NCBI RefSeq assembly: GCF_020071995.1
Contig: NZ_JABWTK010000006.1
Coordinates: 124,001 to 188,000 of the forward strand
DNA from: Planococcus chinensis
GTDB lineage: Bacteria > Bacillota > Bacilli > Bacillales_A > Planococcaceae
Direction: 5' to 3'
Length of the DNA stretch: 64,000 bases
The first letter of the stretch is position 1; each line of letters opens with the position of its first letter. Below, in pieces: positions 8,609 through 17,584 of the stretch. Both the position numbers and the translations under genes were made by a program. Under the pieces are notes generated by a model. It did not search any database. It was not told where the DNA came from and worked only from the letters and a program-made list of their open reading frames with translations.

Positions 8609-8653
8609 AATGCCTTTCCAATTGTTGGCGGAAGGGCATTTATGTATTTTCTT
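8609..8653 (+). terminator. Hairpin after the 59-aa gene
   Basis: AATGCCTTTCC (8609-8619) pairs with GGAAGGGCATT (8630-8640) with one G-U pair, followed by TATGTATTTTCTT. The U-tract is imperfect, so termination may be partial. Confidence 0.6.
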
Positions 8654-8883
8654 AACGAGCAGTGACATGGCTTAGCAGAAAAAAACTGACTGGGTAACCA
8701 TAATTATATTAAACATGGCTTCACAGGCTTTGTAAGATCTCATTTAAAATGAATTAGGTTTACATATCTTCACTTATACGAAGATGAAATTTAATAAGAT
8801 AAGATAAGAAAAGCAGAGGAACTGAACTTTTGAAGAGGATCCATCTGCTTTTTGCGTTCCTTTATTTTTTTACTTCGACTCCA

Positions 8884-9543
8884 TTATGCAGGTTTTCTAT
8901 CCGTTCTTTTCAGGAAAACGACGGTGAACAACGCCAGGATACCAATTGTTACGGACAAAATAGCGAATTTAGCAGACAGAAAAGGATCCCATACCGGCGG
9001 CTGGAAGAGGAAGATGTGCGGCCACGGCATGTATTCGCCCAAGGTCACCACTTCCAGAACCGTGAAAATCAGGCCCACTGTGAGTGCAATCTCGATATTC
9101 TTGATCCAGACGATCAGAGAAGTGCCTAAAAACTGATAAAACAACAGCAGCAAAAAGAAATGGAAAAAGTTGATTAAAGGCAGTTCCCCGATTCCATACT
9201 TCAAGATGAGAGCGACACTTAGAATCAGGACGCCGATGGCATTCACGACATAATAACGGATAAAGTCCACAGGGAATCGCTTGGCGTAATAAGGAGCCAA
9301 GGTTTCCTGTGCACCTTCTTCGTATAGTTCGCTTAGGCGGTACATGAGCCACCAACATGAAAATGGAATGAATACGCCTTGGATAATAATCACATTGTTA
9401 TAGATTCCTGCTTCTTCCCGTGGAAAAAAGAGGATGAAAAGCAAGGCGGTGATAAACACGAGAATTGGGACGAAGAATGTCAAACCCATCGTTTTCCGGT
9501 CAAAGAGGAAAGATTGGTAGATAGTTCCGATGAAGTCTTTCAT
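8884..9543 (-). CDS. ABC-2 type membrane subunit (exporter operon A)
   Basis: 219-aa membrane protein with six likely helices (for example GLTFFVPILVFITALLFILF, then segments around 55, 100, 125, 155 and 195) and a basic C-terminus. ATG 9543 overlaps the stop of the ATPase gene as ATGA, which fixes the start although the frame stays open upstream. It is the last gene of a three-gene ABC-2 transport operon. The substrate cannot be told from sequence. Confidence 0.8.
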   Translation of the reverse strand: MKDFIGTIYQSFLFDRKTMGLTFFVPILVFITALLFILFFPREEAGIYNNVIIIQGVFIPFSCWWLMYRLSELYEEGAQETLAPYYAKRFPVDFIRYYVVNAIGVLILSVALILKYGIGELPLINFFHFFLLLLFYQFLGTSLIVWIKNIEIALTVGLIFTVLEVVTLGEYMPWPHIFLFQPPVWDPFLSAKFAILSVTIGILALFTVVFLKRTDRKPA

Positions 9544-10406
9544 CGGTTCATGCCTTTGACGACAGCCAGATAGCCATCCACCAATCGGGGTTCGACGGAT
9601 ATTGCATCGCTTTCGCTTTTCGTTGAATAGACCCGAAGGCACATCCCGTTGCTTTCTTCTGTGATTTGCACCACTTCTTTTTGGTTCATGATGGCGTCCA
9701 AGTCGCTCGGCGCAACTTGGTATTCCCATACCTGCCCTTTGGCGCGGGCTTTCAGTTCTGCCGGCGATCCTTCGAATAACACGCGGCCTTCTTTCAACAC
9801 GCCGATTTTCGTGCATAGAAATTCGATATCTTCCACGATGTGCGAGGAAATGACGACTGTCCGTTCCGTTCCGAGATTGCGGAGAAGGTTCCGAAACCGA
9901 ATCCGTTCTTCGATATCCAGCCCAGCCGTCGGTTCATCGAATAGCAGAATCGAAGGGTCTCCCATCAGTAGCTGGGCAATCCCCACCCGTTTCCGCATGC
10001 CGCCGGAAAGCTCAATCATCTTTTTGTTCTCGTGGCCCTGCAGGTTTACTTGTTGGATTACTTGCCGGACTTTCACTTGCCGTTCTTGTTTGTTCATCAT
10101 CCCTTGCAGCATCGCAATATGGTCTAACGCTTCTTCCAAGCCGATATTGGGGTAGACCATGAAGTCCTGCGGCAAATAGCCAATCAATGTGTTCTGTTTG
10201 ACGTACTTGCCTTTCCGGTAATTTTCTCCCTTCATTTCCACCTGTCCGGCATTCATGGAGATCAGGCTCGACAGGATTTTCATCAACGTCGTTTTTCCGG
10301 CGCCATTCGGACCAATCAAGCCGTAGATGCCTTCCAGCTGCAACGAAACATCCGACAGAATGTGGTGTTTTTTTATCCGCTTCGATACGCCATTGATCTT
10401 TATCAT
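9540..10406 (-). CDS. ABC transporter ATP-binding protein (exporter operon A)
   Basis: 288-aa ATPase with Walker A GPNGAGKTT (residues 32-40), Q-loop in GYLPQDF, signature ELSGGMRKR, Walker B ILLFDEPTAGLD and the switch His in ISSHIVED. A C-terminal extension of about 70 residues follows the ATPase core, as in ABC-2 exporters. ATG 10406 overlaps the permease stop by four bases and follows GGGAGGAAAAAG. It powers the two membrane subunits encoded on each side. Confidence 0.92.
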   Translation of the reverse strand: MIKINGVSKRIKKHHILSDVSLQLEGIYGLIGPNGAGKTTLMKILSSLISMNAGQVEMKGENYRKGKYVKQNTLIGYLPQDFMVYPNIGLEEALDHIAMLQGMMNKQERQVKVRQVIQQVNLQGHENKKMIELSGGMRKRVGIAQLLMGDPSILLFDEPTAGLDIEERIRFRNLLRNLGTERTVVISSHIVEDIEFLCTKIGVLKEGRVLFEGSPAELKARAKGQVWEYQVAPSDLDAIMNQKEVVQITEESNGMCLRVYSTKSESDAISVEPRLVDGYLAVVKGMNR

Positions 10407-12466
10407 CTTTTTCCTCCCTTGAATTCTTGCAGGAGCTGTGCGGTGTCGATCCAACTGCCGGACACTTGCTCCATCTCTTTGTACCACAGAACCAAAAATT
10501 CGGTTTGCTCGTTTTTTTCCATCGAATAGAAGTCTGCATAGATTCGGGCAATCACCTTTTGGATTTCTTCATCGTGCTTCTCCATCACTGTGAAAGAAGG
10601 AACGACTGGAGGTGTAAAATCTGCATCCAACACAAGCCCTGTTTCATTTTGCAGATGAAGCGTAAGCAGTTCATTGAAAACTAAGATTTGTTCGGGTGAC
10701 ATCCCTAGCCGTTTATCATGGTTCCACAGCAGTGCATTCAGATAAATGCCGGGAATTTCATGGGTTGTGGAACTGACGTTGATATTCGAACCGCTAAAGT
10801 AAAGCAAATGATCACTGCTCAAGTAACCCGTGTTCCATTCCTGCCGGAGCGCCAGCAAAGCGATTTGGTTTGGCAACTCCCCAGCATCTAAGTGGAACAT
10901 TTCAAGCAATTCCTGGTGGACGCGAGCTAAAGACGGTTCGAACATCTTCCAATCGGCGGAAATGTCGGACCAGGAGTTGGGATGGAGGACGGTTTGTTCG
11001 CCCAATTCTGCCTCCGTCAGCATGCCCCCGAGAACGGAAACGCCGCCGGCCACTTCGCCGCTGTACCGGTTTTTCCCGTCTGCCGACAAATTGGTGTAAA
11101 GCGGCAAATCGCCTTCCACCGCCAGCGTGTAGGAAATGACTTGGTCTGTCTGAACGGAATGCAGGTCAACACCTTCATCGTAAATGGTGTCGAAGACAAA
11201 CGGCGGATGGTCTGTTTTGGTTGGAATCCAGCTGAACGCATTCGGAAGGAACAGGTAGTCTTCCGAAACCGGCACCAGCGCCGAATCGTTCAGGGTATAG
11301 GAAAACGTCAGTTGGTCCGTCAAGCGCTCCCCGTCCCGTTCCACGAAGACAAAATCGCCTTGATTTGTATACGGCAGCGTCTGTCCCTGCTGGTCCGTTA
11401 CCTGGGTGACTTCGAATCCATGATAAAGGACGAATCCAAGGGTCGTTGTGCGGATATCCGAGAGGGCCACCGTTGTTTGAGCTGTTACCGGCCCTCGGGC
11501 ATCCAGCTGAATGGTGTAATCCTCCACTTCATACTGCAGAAAAACCGGCTCCATCTCGTCGGGAATATCTTTGTAATACTGAGCTTCCGCTTCCAAATCC
11601 GCAAAGCTGAACGCAAGTTTGCCGCCGGTAAAAATATACGGGAAAAGAAGCGTATTGATCGAGACTAGCGAAACGCACAAGAGCGTTAGTGTGAATTTTT
11701 CCCAGGAGGTGCGGGTGGTTTTCATCAATATCAACGCCATGAGAAGCACAACCGCCAGAATCCAAAAAATGATCTTTGCATAGACGGAAAGCGACACATT
11801 ATATCCCAGCAAGTCAATAAAAGGCGATTCACTGCTCAACGGACCGATATACAGTAAGCTTCTCGGATCAGAGAACGGGATTTGATGAAAATACTGATGA
11901 AACAAAGTTGTATTCATGGGACCAATCACCAACCAGACGACAATCATGAAGACCAGCCCCAATTTGTGTTTTCCGAACAGCAGCGCGGTCAGGATTCCGA
12001 TGCCAAAAGCGAGCAGAAACGGCAAGTACCAGTAGACGGTCATGTAAGATGCCGTCTGCGTGTAGAAAGAAGAATACGGAATGCCGGATAACCGGAAATA
12101 GAGGGAGATCAAGACGAACTGCAGCCCGATGCAGCCGGCCGTGAACAAGGCATGGATGCTAAACAATGCGCCGATTTTCAGTAAGGTGATACGGAACGTC
12201 CCCATGAACAGGTTGCACGCTCCAAAACGAAATTCGTTGGAGAAGGCCCTGTAAAAGTAGACAAACAGCAGTAACAGGACGGCTTGTACAATCATCATCA
12301 TTTCGCCGACAAAACTGCCGTAGCGCATGTAATCGAACGGTTCCAGGATACCGAGTACAATGCGGGTCAGCAGCATCCCGACCATAAAGATCAGGGTTCC
12401 CATGTAAAAAGGGCTTTTCAATAATTGCTTGGAATAAAAGACAAAGAGGTTCAGGAATAACTTCAT
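10403..12466 (-). CDS. Large ABC-2 permease with extracytoplasmic domain (exporter operon A)
   Basis: 687-aa protein: about six to seven helices in the first 290 residues (from KSPFYMGTLIFMVGMLL onward), then a soluble region of about 390 residues, predicted outside the membrane. The layout recalls ABC-2 permeases fused to an M1 (gluzincin) peptidase-like module, but no HExxH is visible; the nearest stretch, THEIPGIYLNALLW, lacks the second His. If related, the module is catalytically dead, perhaps a substrate-binding domain. No clear Shine-Dalgarno precedes ATG 12466. First gene of the operon. Confidence 0.75.
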   Translation of the reverse strand: MKLFLNLFVFYSKQLLKSPFYMGTLIFMVGMLLTRIVLGILEPFDYMRYGSFVGEMMMIVQAVLLLLFVYFYRAFSNEFRFGACNLFMGTFRITLLKIGALFSIHALFTAGCIGLQFVLISLYFRLSGIPYSSFYTQTASYMTVYWYLPFLLAFGIGILTALLFGKHKLGLVFMIVVWLVIGPMNTTLFHQYFHQIPFSDPRSLLYIGPLSSESPFIDLLGYNVSLSVYAKIIFWILAVVLLMALILMKTTRTSWEKFTLTLLCVSLVSINTLLFPYIFTGGKLAFSFADLEAEAQYYKDIPDEMEPVFLQYEVEDYTIQLDARGPVTAQTTVALSDIRTTTLGFVLYHGFEVTQVTDQQGQTLPYTNQGDFVFVERDGERLTDQLTFSYTLNDSALVPVSEDYLFLPNAFSWIPTKTDHPPFVFDTIYDEGVDLHSVQTDQVISYTLAVEGDLPLYTNLSADGKNRYSGEVAGGVSVLGGMLTEAELGEQTVLHPNSWSDISADWKMFEPSLARVHQELLEMFHLDAGELPNQIALLALRQEWNTGYLSSDHLLYFSGSNINVSSTTHEIPGIYLNALLWNHDKRLGMSPEQILVFNELLTLHLQNETGLVLDADFTPPVVPSFTVMEKHDEEIQKVIARIYADFYSMEKNEQTEFLVLWYKEMEQVSGSWIDTAQLLQEFKGGKR

Positions 12467-12674
12467 AAACTGGAGACACCCGCACTTTCTTAGAAATCGA
12501 CCGAAATGTGATGATTCAGATCCGGCTGGTAGAAAGCACCGGTTATTTCAGCTGAATTTATAAATTCCGTAATTGTGAAATTGCTTTATTGGAAAACTTT
12601 GAACTTCTGTCTTGAATATGTATTCGTTTTCTTAATAGGATTTTCCAACTACATACTCTCTTTATCATGTTGGT

Positions 12675-12708
12675 TATTTCTAGAAAAATCAATATTTTTC
12701 TAGAAATA
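12675..12708. repeat. 15-bp perfect inverted repeat, 4-nt loop
   Basis: TATTTCTAGAAAAAT (12675-12689) and its exact complement (12694-12708) surround CAAT. No U-run flanks it on either strand, so a simple terminator is unlikely. Confidence 0.75.
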
Positions 12709-12772
12709 GGAAATAAGAGGAGGGAAAGAAGGAGTTGGATTTCTCTAAATAGATTTTTCGAATTATTGCTAG

Positions 12773-12928
12773 GGCACTAGGAAAATTGCGGAAGACTTGT
12801 TTTTATTATGAAGGAAAGAATTTGGACACATCTTATTGGATGTTTCGGTTTATATATGGGGATTATTAGTAGCAGCAGAAAATAGAATGCAATTGAAGGA
12901 AGAAGAAAGAGAAGATGCTTTTATTTGA
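12773..12928 (+). pseudogene. Short decayed coding remnant
   Basis: One frame reads IAEDLFLL, TGA (12809-12811), then GHILLDVSVYIWGLLVAAEN and a charged tail KEEEREDAFI to TGA at 12926-12928. The hydrophobic helix plus acidic-basic tail looks protein-like, but there is no start codon or ribosome site and the stop interrupts it. Probably the end of a lost gene; chance cannot be excluded. Confidence 0.3.
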
Positions 12929-13394
12929 TCATTATCTCTTCCTTTTTGTAAGTTAATATTGGCTTTTAAAAACAGTTATCCATATTCATACTCGGCTCAA
13001 GAAACTTTTGTGAATTTAAATCGTTCCTAGTAAAGTATGTAAATTTTTTACCAAATGACCGGTAAAAGGATAGAGGCTTAAGTTATTTGTGTCAGCTTTT
13101 AGGAGAAGACATTAATGGAGAATATACATAGGTGAATCAGGGCACATACATCGTGTGTGGAGCTGCTGAATCAGGCAGCATCGAATTTGAGGATAACGAA
13201 ATTGCGTTTGGGTCTTAAGTTAACAATTTAGGAATGTTTACACTTCCTTAAGAAATATAGGCACAAATATAGGAACTGCTGAGGAGTGTCTTACTAAATC
13301 GGTCAAAGTACCAAATTATCCATCATAAGCCATTGCCTTTGAGTAATTCATACAGCTAATTCCTCGATCTAATTTGAGAAAGGACGGATTATTT

Positions 13395-14654
13395 ATGAAC
13401 TATTCAAGTCAGGTTGAAGCAGAGCAAGCGCTAGTGGGCGTGCTAAGCGGAAAGAGTGGAGATAATCCATTTCCGATATTTGAGCAGTTAAGACAAATTG
13501 GATCAGTTGTACAGTTGCCATTTCCTATGGGAGAAACGAATAACCGCGCATGGGTGGTTACACATATGGAAGAAGCGCTGAAAGTTCTCAAAGATCAAGA
13601 CCACTTTTGTGTAGATCCGAAGTCGATTGATCGAAATAGTACCATCAAGGAATCTTTAACAGGAAGTTCAGACTCGGCTGGTTCGAATATGTTTTTAACT
13701 AACTCCTTAAACGCAATTGACCAGCCGGACCATAGACGGCTGCGCGCACTCGTATCTAAAGCGTTCACACCGAGATACATGGAAGGTTTGCGTCCCCGTG
13801 TCCAAGAATTAGCAGATGAATTGCTAGATCAGGTACAGGACCGGGGAGAAATGGATTTGGTAAAGGATTACGCCAACCTTTTACCGATTAACGTTATTTC
13901 CGATATGATCGGGGTCCCTAAATCGGATCATTCATTAATCCATAAGTGGTCGGAGGGAATTGCTAACGGTCTTGGTGTAGGGACAGTTGATCCAAAAACT
14001 GCTGAAAACCTAAAAGACTTCGGCAACTATATCAAGCAGCTTACAGAAGACAAACGAAAGCAGCCCTCTGATGATTTGATCAGCCAATTAATCTCAATTG
14101 AAGAGCAGGGAGATCGGCTGGATGAAGCGGAGTTGATCTCGCTTGTTCAGCTGCTGATTTTTGCAGGACACGAGACCACTTCAACCTTAATTTCTACGGG
14201 TACTTTACTCTTGTTGGATCATCCGGAGCAATTAGAAATACTTAAGGCAGACCTTAGCCTGGTACCGTCTGCAGTAGAAGAATTGTTGCGTTTTCATGGC
14301 CCTTCAACAACCGCTGGGCCACGGTATGCCCTTAAGGATCTCGAACTTAGCGGGCAGGAGATAAAAAAAGGAGACATGGTTTTCCCATTATTGAAATCAG
14401 CCAACCGTGACGAGCGACAGTTTGAAAATGCAGAAGAGCTGGATATTACTCGTGGTATTAAACGCCATCTTGCTTTTGGGCAAGGTGTCCATATGTGTTT
14501 AGGTGCACCTCTGGCACGAGTGGAAGGGAATATTGCATTCACCACACTGCTAAAGCGCATGCCGAACTTGCAGCTCAACGTCCCACGGGAGGATGTTCAC
14601 TGGAAATTTAAGCTTGCCGCTCAAAGTCTGGCCTCTCTTCCAGTAAAATTTTAA
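13395..14654 (+). CDS. Cytochrome P450
   Basis: 419-aa soluble bacterial P450 (CYP107/109-like length and style). The I-helix oxygen-activation motif is AGHETT (257-262), the K-helix ExxR lies in VEELLRF near 295, and the heme loop FGQGVHMCLG supplies the thiolate Cys368. ATG 13395 is chosen over the upstream TTG because GAGAAAGGA precedes it. It is monocistronic and no ferredoxin or reductase partner is nearby, so it must borrow electrons from elsewhere. Substrate unknown; relatives hydroxylate fatty acids, terpenoids or polyketides. Confidence 0.93.
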   Translation: MNYSSQVEAEQALVGVLSGKSGDNPFPIFEQLRQIGSVVQLPFPMGETNNRAWVVTHMEEALKVLKDQDHFCVDPKSIDRNSTIKESLTGSSDSAGSNMFLTNSLNAIDQPDHRRLRALVSKAFTPRYMEGLRPRVQELADELLDQVQDRGEMDLVKDYANLLPINVISDMIGVPKSDHSLIHKWSEGIANGLGVGTVDPKTAENLKDFGNYIKQLTEDKRKQPSDDLISQLISIEEQGDRLDEAELISLVQLLIFAGHETTSTLISTGTLLLLDHPEQLEILKADLSLVPSAVEELLRFHGPSTTAGPRYALKDLELSGQEIKKGDMVFPLLKSANRDERQFENAEELDITRGIKRHLAFGQGVHMCLGAPLARVEGNIAFTTLLKRMPNLQLNVPREDVHWKFKLAAQSLASLPVKF

Positions 14655-15023
14655 GAAGGAAGCTTTGGAATTACAGAATGATCTCTTCATGTGGTTGTGA
14701 AATCCTTGCTCCGGCATCACTCCGCTAGCTTTATCGTTCCTTCACACTGTCAGCTGGAGGTGGAAACGAAGTGCCGAAACCCCACTCATTAGGCGGCTAA
14801 TTGCTGCGAAGGCAGTGGGTGCTGCAACTTAGAGAGAAATGGTCTGCATACGAAGTCTTAACGAAAGACAAGAAAATTCATAATAGAATTTTCTTGTCTT
14901 TTTAATTTGGAAAGCATACGATACAAACACTTGAACACAGTTACATGTAGATTATGAAAAGAATGTTAGTTTCATTGTCCAAAAATTTGTAGGCGATCAG
15001 TGGCGGAGGTGAAATATTCCATC
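14655..15023 (+). other. Gap after P450 with structured segment and terminator
   Basis: Besides the terminator at 14864-14903, bases 14700-14830 are unusually GC-rich for an intergenic stretch and hold CCCACT (about 14781) and AGTGGG (about 14814), which could pair across the segment. I cannot match it to a known riboswitch. Probably an intergenic repeat or remnant. Confidence 0.35.
14864..14903 (+). terminator. Strong terminator, 16-bp perfect stem
   Basis: AAAGACAAGAAAATTC (14864-14879) pairs fully with 14886-14901 around ATAATA; flanking A and T runs make it work on either strand. Confidence 0.85.
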
Positions 15024-15422
15024 ATGAAATCAGAGCAAAGAATAATGATTATCCAGGGATTTCTCGAGCAGGCTGGTCCGGATGCCATTGAGAACATTGC
15101 CGCCTTTCTAAAAGATGAAGATCCTTACGTTATGTGGATGGCCATCGAAGCTCTTGGAACATTACCGATCAGCGAAAAAATCAAAAACATCCTGCTTCCC
15201 CTGACCGACAATCCGGATGAAGAAATTCGGTTTAAAACACTCGAAGCACTGTGGGGTTATACGCGAGACGCTGTTTTAAACGCCGTGGTCAATCGATTGA
15301 AAGATGACGATGAACTCGTGCGTATTTCAGCGGTGGAAGCAATTGGTTCTAATGAATTGGTCAGAAGACGAATCGAAATGGCTCTTGCAAGAAAAAATGA
15401 TAATTTCAAAAGACGACTTTAG
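15024..15422 (+). CDS. HEAT-repeat protein
   Basis: 132-aa alpha-solenoid protein with about four HEAT repeats, each with the DPY/DPD-V-R-A-type turn (DEDPYVMWMAIEALG, NPDEEIRFKTLEALW, DDDELVRISAVEAIG). Such modules bind other proteins; no enzyme motif is present. ATG 15024 follows GGAGGTG at a long spacing; GTG 15009 or 15000 in the same frame remain possible. Converges on ABC operon B across a shared terminator. Confidence 0.75.
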   Translation: MKSEQRIMIIQGFLEQAGPDAIENIAAFLKDEDPYVMWMAIEALGTLPISEKIKNILLPLTDNPDEEIRFKTLEALWGYTRDAVLNAVVNRLKDDDELVRISAVEAIGSNELVRRRIEMALARKNDNFKRRL

Positions 15423-15497
15423 GTAGTTTTAGAGTCGGAATTGTAAAATGCGTACATATCACCAAGTTTTCGGTAGGCGCTGTAATTTCAATCAAAA

Positions 15498-15549
15498 AAA
15501 CGAAAGAGGAAGAAGGACGCCGAATGGCATCCGTCTTCCTCTTTCGTTT
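15498..15549. terminator. Bidirectional terminator between HEAT gene and ABC operon B
   Basis: AAACGAAAGAGGAAGA on the left pairs with TCTTCCTCTTTCGTTT on the right, with inner GGACGCC/GGCATCC, and A/T runs on both sides. Confidence 0.85.
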
Positions 15550-15629
15550 GCTATAGTATAGCATTTTCCTTTTAGCTAAAGGCAGGGCTGTCAGTTAAGA
15601 AACTTGCAATTCTCTGTTAATCTTTCCAG

Positions 15630-16235
15630 TCAAAATGCTTTTCGTTCGTAAATAACAGTTGAAACAGTCCAGGATGCTGCGTAGATTACTAGGATTATGA
15701 AAGCAGGAACACCGTATAAAGCAGGCGCAGACACGCTTGCGATAAAATCGGTTATCGATGGAATATGTTCCGCTGCATTTGATAGGATCCATTGCATCAA
15801 CCACGTCAACAAAACAAAGCTGATTAAAATGACAGTAGTGATAGAGCCTGGTTTGAAAACCTGAAACAATGGAAATGTCAACGCAGCAAACAGGAGGAAT
15901 AACCCAGTGCCGATAGCAATATCTGTTAGCGCAAAAGGCTTGTTGAAGATGAACATCACCAAACTAGCGAGCCCGATGGAAAGCACCATATATATGACCG
16001 CGCCAAGATAGCGCGCTGTGATGATTTCCTTGCGGGTATAGGGGAGTGAATTCAAAAGAATATTCGTTTCCGCTTTTTCATCATAGGCATAAGCATTGAA
16101 GGGGATGAAAATACTGGCGACAAGGAAGATGAAAATCGGGTTCATCCCCAGCACCACAAAAAACAGAATGAACGGCAGGAAAATGAATAACTGTTTTTTT
16201 TGCAAAATGGCATCGCGCCTGATCAGATTAAGCAC
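15630..16235 (-). CDS. ABC-2 permease of YtrC/D type (operon B)
   Basis: 201-aa membrane protein with six predicted helices (for example FIFLPFILFFVVLG, IFIFLVASIFIPFNAYAYDE) of the ABC2_membrane_2 type. GTG 16235 is preferred over ATG 16256 because AAAGGGG lies 9 nt upstream of it while the ATG has no ribosome site; this leaves an 8-bp overlap with the ATPase gene. With the ATPase and a GntR regulator it forms a YtrA-like operon, a type induced by cell-wall antibiotics in Bacillus. Confidence 0.82.
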   Translation of the reverse strand: MLNLIRRDAILQKKQLFIFLPFILFFVVLGMNPIFIFLVASIFIPFNAYAYDEKAETNILLNSLPYTRKEIITARYLGAVIYMVLSIGLASLVMFIFNKPFALTDIAIGTGLFLLFAALTFPLFQVFKPGSITTVILISFVLLTWLMQWILSNAAEHIPSITDFIASVSAPALYGVPAFIILVIYAASWTVSTVIYERKAF

Positions 16236-17094
16236 CTCGTATGTCCCCTTTCGCATAATACATAATGTCTTCTAAAGAAGCCGGTTCGATGACCACGGTG
16301 TCACCAAAGATTGTTTTTACTGCAGGCGGGTCGTCTGTCAATGCCTCGAATCCTGTTGGGGCGCGGTGTACTTGGACAAAAGCCTTTTCTGTATCCCGAT
16401 CCAACAGATTCAGTCCACCTTTAACGAGCGCATAGTTTTCTGCCACTTCATGGATGGATTGATTGAATATCAATTCGCCGTCCTGCAAAAAGGCGATATA
16501 GTCTGCGATGCGATTGAGGTCGCTCGTGATATGCGTCGAGAAGAAAATCGTCCGGCTGCCATCAATCAGCAATTCCTGAAGCAGATCCAGCAACTCCCTT
16601 CTGAATACCGGATCCAGTCCTGCTGTTGGTTCATCCATAATTATCAGTTCCGCATGATGCGACAGAGCGATGGCAAGTGACGCCTTCATCTGCATGCCTT
16701 TTGAAAAAGTCTTCACTGCCTTGTTCATCGGCAGTTCGAACTTTTCAATATAATGATGGAATAATTCATCATCCCACCGCTCATATGCAGGCCCGACGAT
16801 ACGTTTGATGTCTTTCAGATTCAGTCCTTCAAAAAATACATTGCCGTCGTAGACGAAGCCGATGCGTTCTTTGATTTCCTTTTCATGAGTTTTGTAATCC
16901 ATGCCGAAAACTTTTACTTCACCAGCATCCGGTCGCAGGAGGTTCATCATCATTTTGATCGTCGTTGATTTGCCCGTCCCATTCTTTCCGATAAATCCGG
17001 TGACAAAACCTTGTTTCACTTGTAGATTCATCCCTTCTATAGAAAAACCTTTGAACCGTTTTGTGATATTATTCATTTCCACTGCGTATTCCAT
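16228..17094 (-). CDS. ABC transporter ATP-binding protein, YtrB-like (operon B)
   Basis: 288-aa ATPase with Walker A GKNGTGKST near residue 36, signature TFSKGMQMKASLA, Walker B LIIMDEPTAGLDP and the switch His in FFSTHITSDL. The degenerate signature (FSKGM in place of LSGGQ) is usual for YtrB/EcsA-like ATPases. It starts 4 bp after the regulator stop codon. Partner of the downstream permease. Confidence 0.9.
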   Translation of the reverse strand: MEYAVEMNNITKRFKGFSIEGMNLQVKQGFVTGFIGKNGTGKSTTIKMMMNLLRPDAGEVKVFGMDYKTHEKEIKERIGFVYDGNVFFEGLNLKDIKRIVGPAYERWDDELFHHYIEKFELPMNKAVKTFSKGMQMKASLAIALSHHAELIIMDEPTAGLDPVFRRELLDLLQELLIDGSRTIFFSTHITSDLNRIADYIAFLQDGELIFNQSIHEVAENYALVKGGLNLLDRDTEKAFVQVHRAPTGFEALTDDPPAVKTIFGDTVVIEPASLEDIMYYAKGDIRGA

Positions 17095-17098
17095 CGTT

Positions 17099-17479
17099 TC
17101 ACCCCTCGTATAAAATCTTCATCAAATCCTGTAGTTCTTCCAGTTCCAATCCGATTTCATTGCTGTTTGCAATCACTGCGCCGAGCTGTTCTTCGATGAC
17201 CTTCAGTTTTTTCTCCCGTACAACCTCCAGGTTTTGTTCTGCTACAAAAGAACCTTTGCCGACGATTGAGTAAATAAATCCCGACTTCTCCAATTCCTCA
17301 TATGCACGCTTTGTGGTAATAACGCTGATCTGCAGATCTTTTGCCAGTTTGCGCATGGAAGGGATGGCTTCTCCTTCCTGTAATTCGCCGGACAGGATGA
17401 GTGATTTCACCTGATGTACAATTTGTTCGTAAATAGGGCTTTTCGAACTGTTGGAAATAATGATTTGCATACTCTCCAT
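17099..17479 (-). CDS. GntR-family regulator, YtrA subfamily
   Basis: 126-aa regulator: winged helix at about residues 12-75 (SPIYEQIVHQVKSLILSGEL...IPSMRKLAKDL...TTKRAYEELEKSGFI) followed by a short helical dimerisation tail of about 45 residues, the size that marks the YtrA subfamily. Start 17479 follows AGGAAGAAAG; an in-frame ATG at 17470 is an alternative. First gene of operon B, so it very likely represses its own operon through the palindrome just upstream. Confidence 0.9.
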   Translation of the reverse strand: MESMQIIISNSSKSPIYEQIVHQVKSLILSGELQEGEAIPSMRKLAKDLQISVITTKRAYEELEKSGFIYSIVGKGSFVAEQNLEVVREKKLKVIEEQLGAVIANSNEIGLELEELQDLMKILYEG

Positions 17480-17553
17480 CTTCTTTCTTCCTGCACTTAT
17501 CGATCTTGTCGCTTGAAACCAGTTTCAATTCAATTTTAACCAAAAACCAATAG

Positions 17554-17574
17554 TGTATATACTCTATATATACA
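17554..17574. promoter_or_regulatory. Candidate YtrA-type operator
   Basis: TGTATATA (17554-17561) and TATATACA (17567-17574) form a perfect 8-bp inverted repeat with a 5-bp spacer, 75 bp upstream of the GntR start. A second TATATACA follows (17575-17584 region). Confidence 0.6.
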
Positions 17575-17584
17575 ATATATACAT

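Larger units (their letters stand above)
12467..13394. other. Long gap with hairpin and decayed coding traces
   Basis: No intact gene. The AT-rich stretch includes a perfect 15-bp inverted repeat at 12675-12708, a coding-like remnant at 12773-12928, and a 28-codon GTG ORF at 13132-13218 (starts VNQGTYIVCGAAESG) without a ribosome site and directly after a stop. It separates operon A from the P450 gene and looks like a site of past gene loss. Confidence 0.55.

Noticed and set aside
13132-13218. 28-codon GTG ORF with protein-like composition
   Set aside because: Directly follows a stop codon, no ribosome site; kept only as a possible fossil in the gap note.
14700-14830. Cobalamin or T-box riboswitch
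   Set aside because: None of the consensus boxes is present and no regulated gene follows before a terminator.
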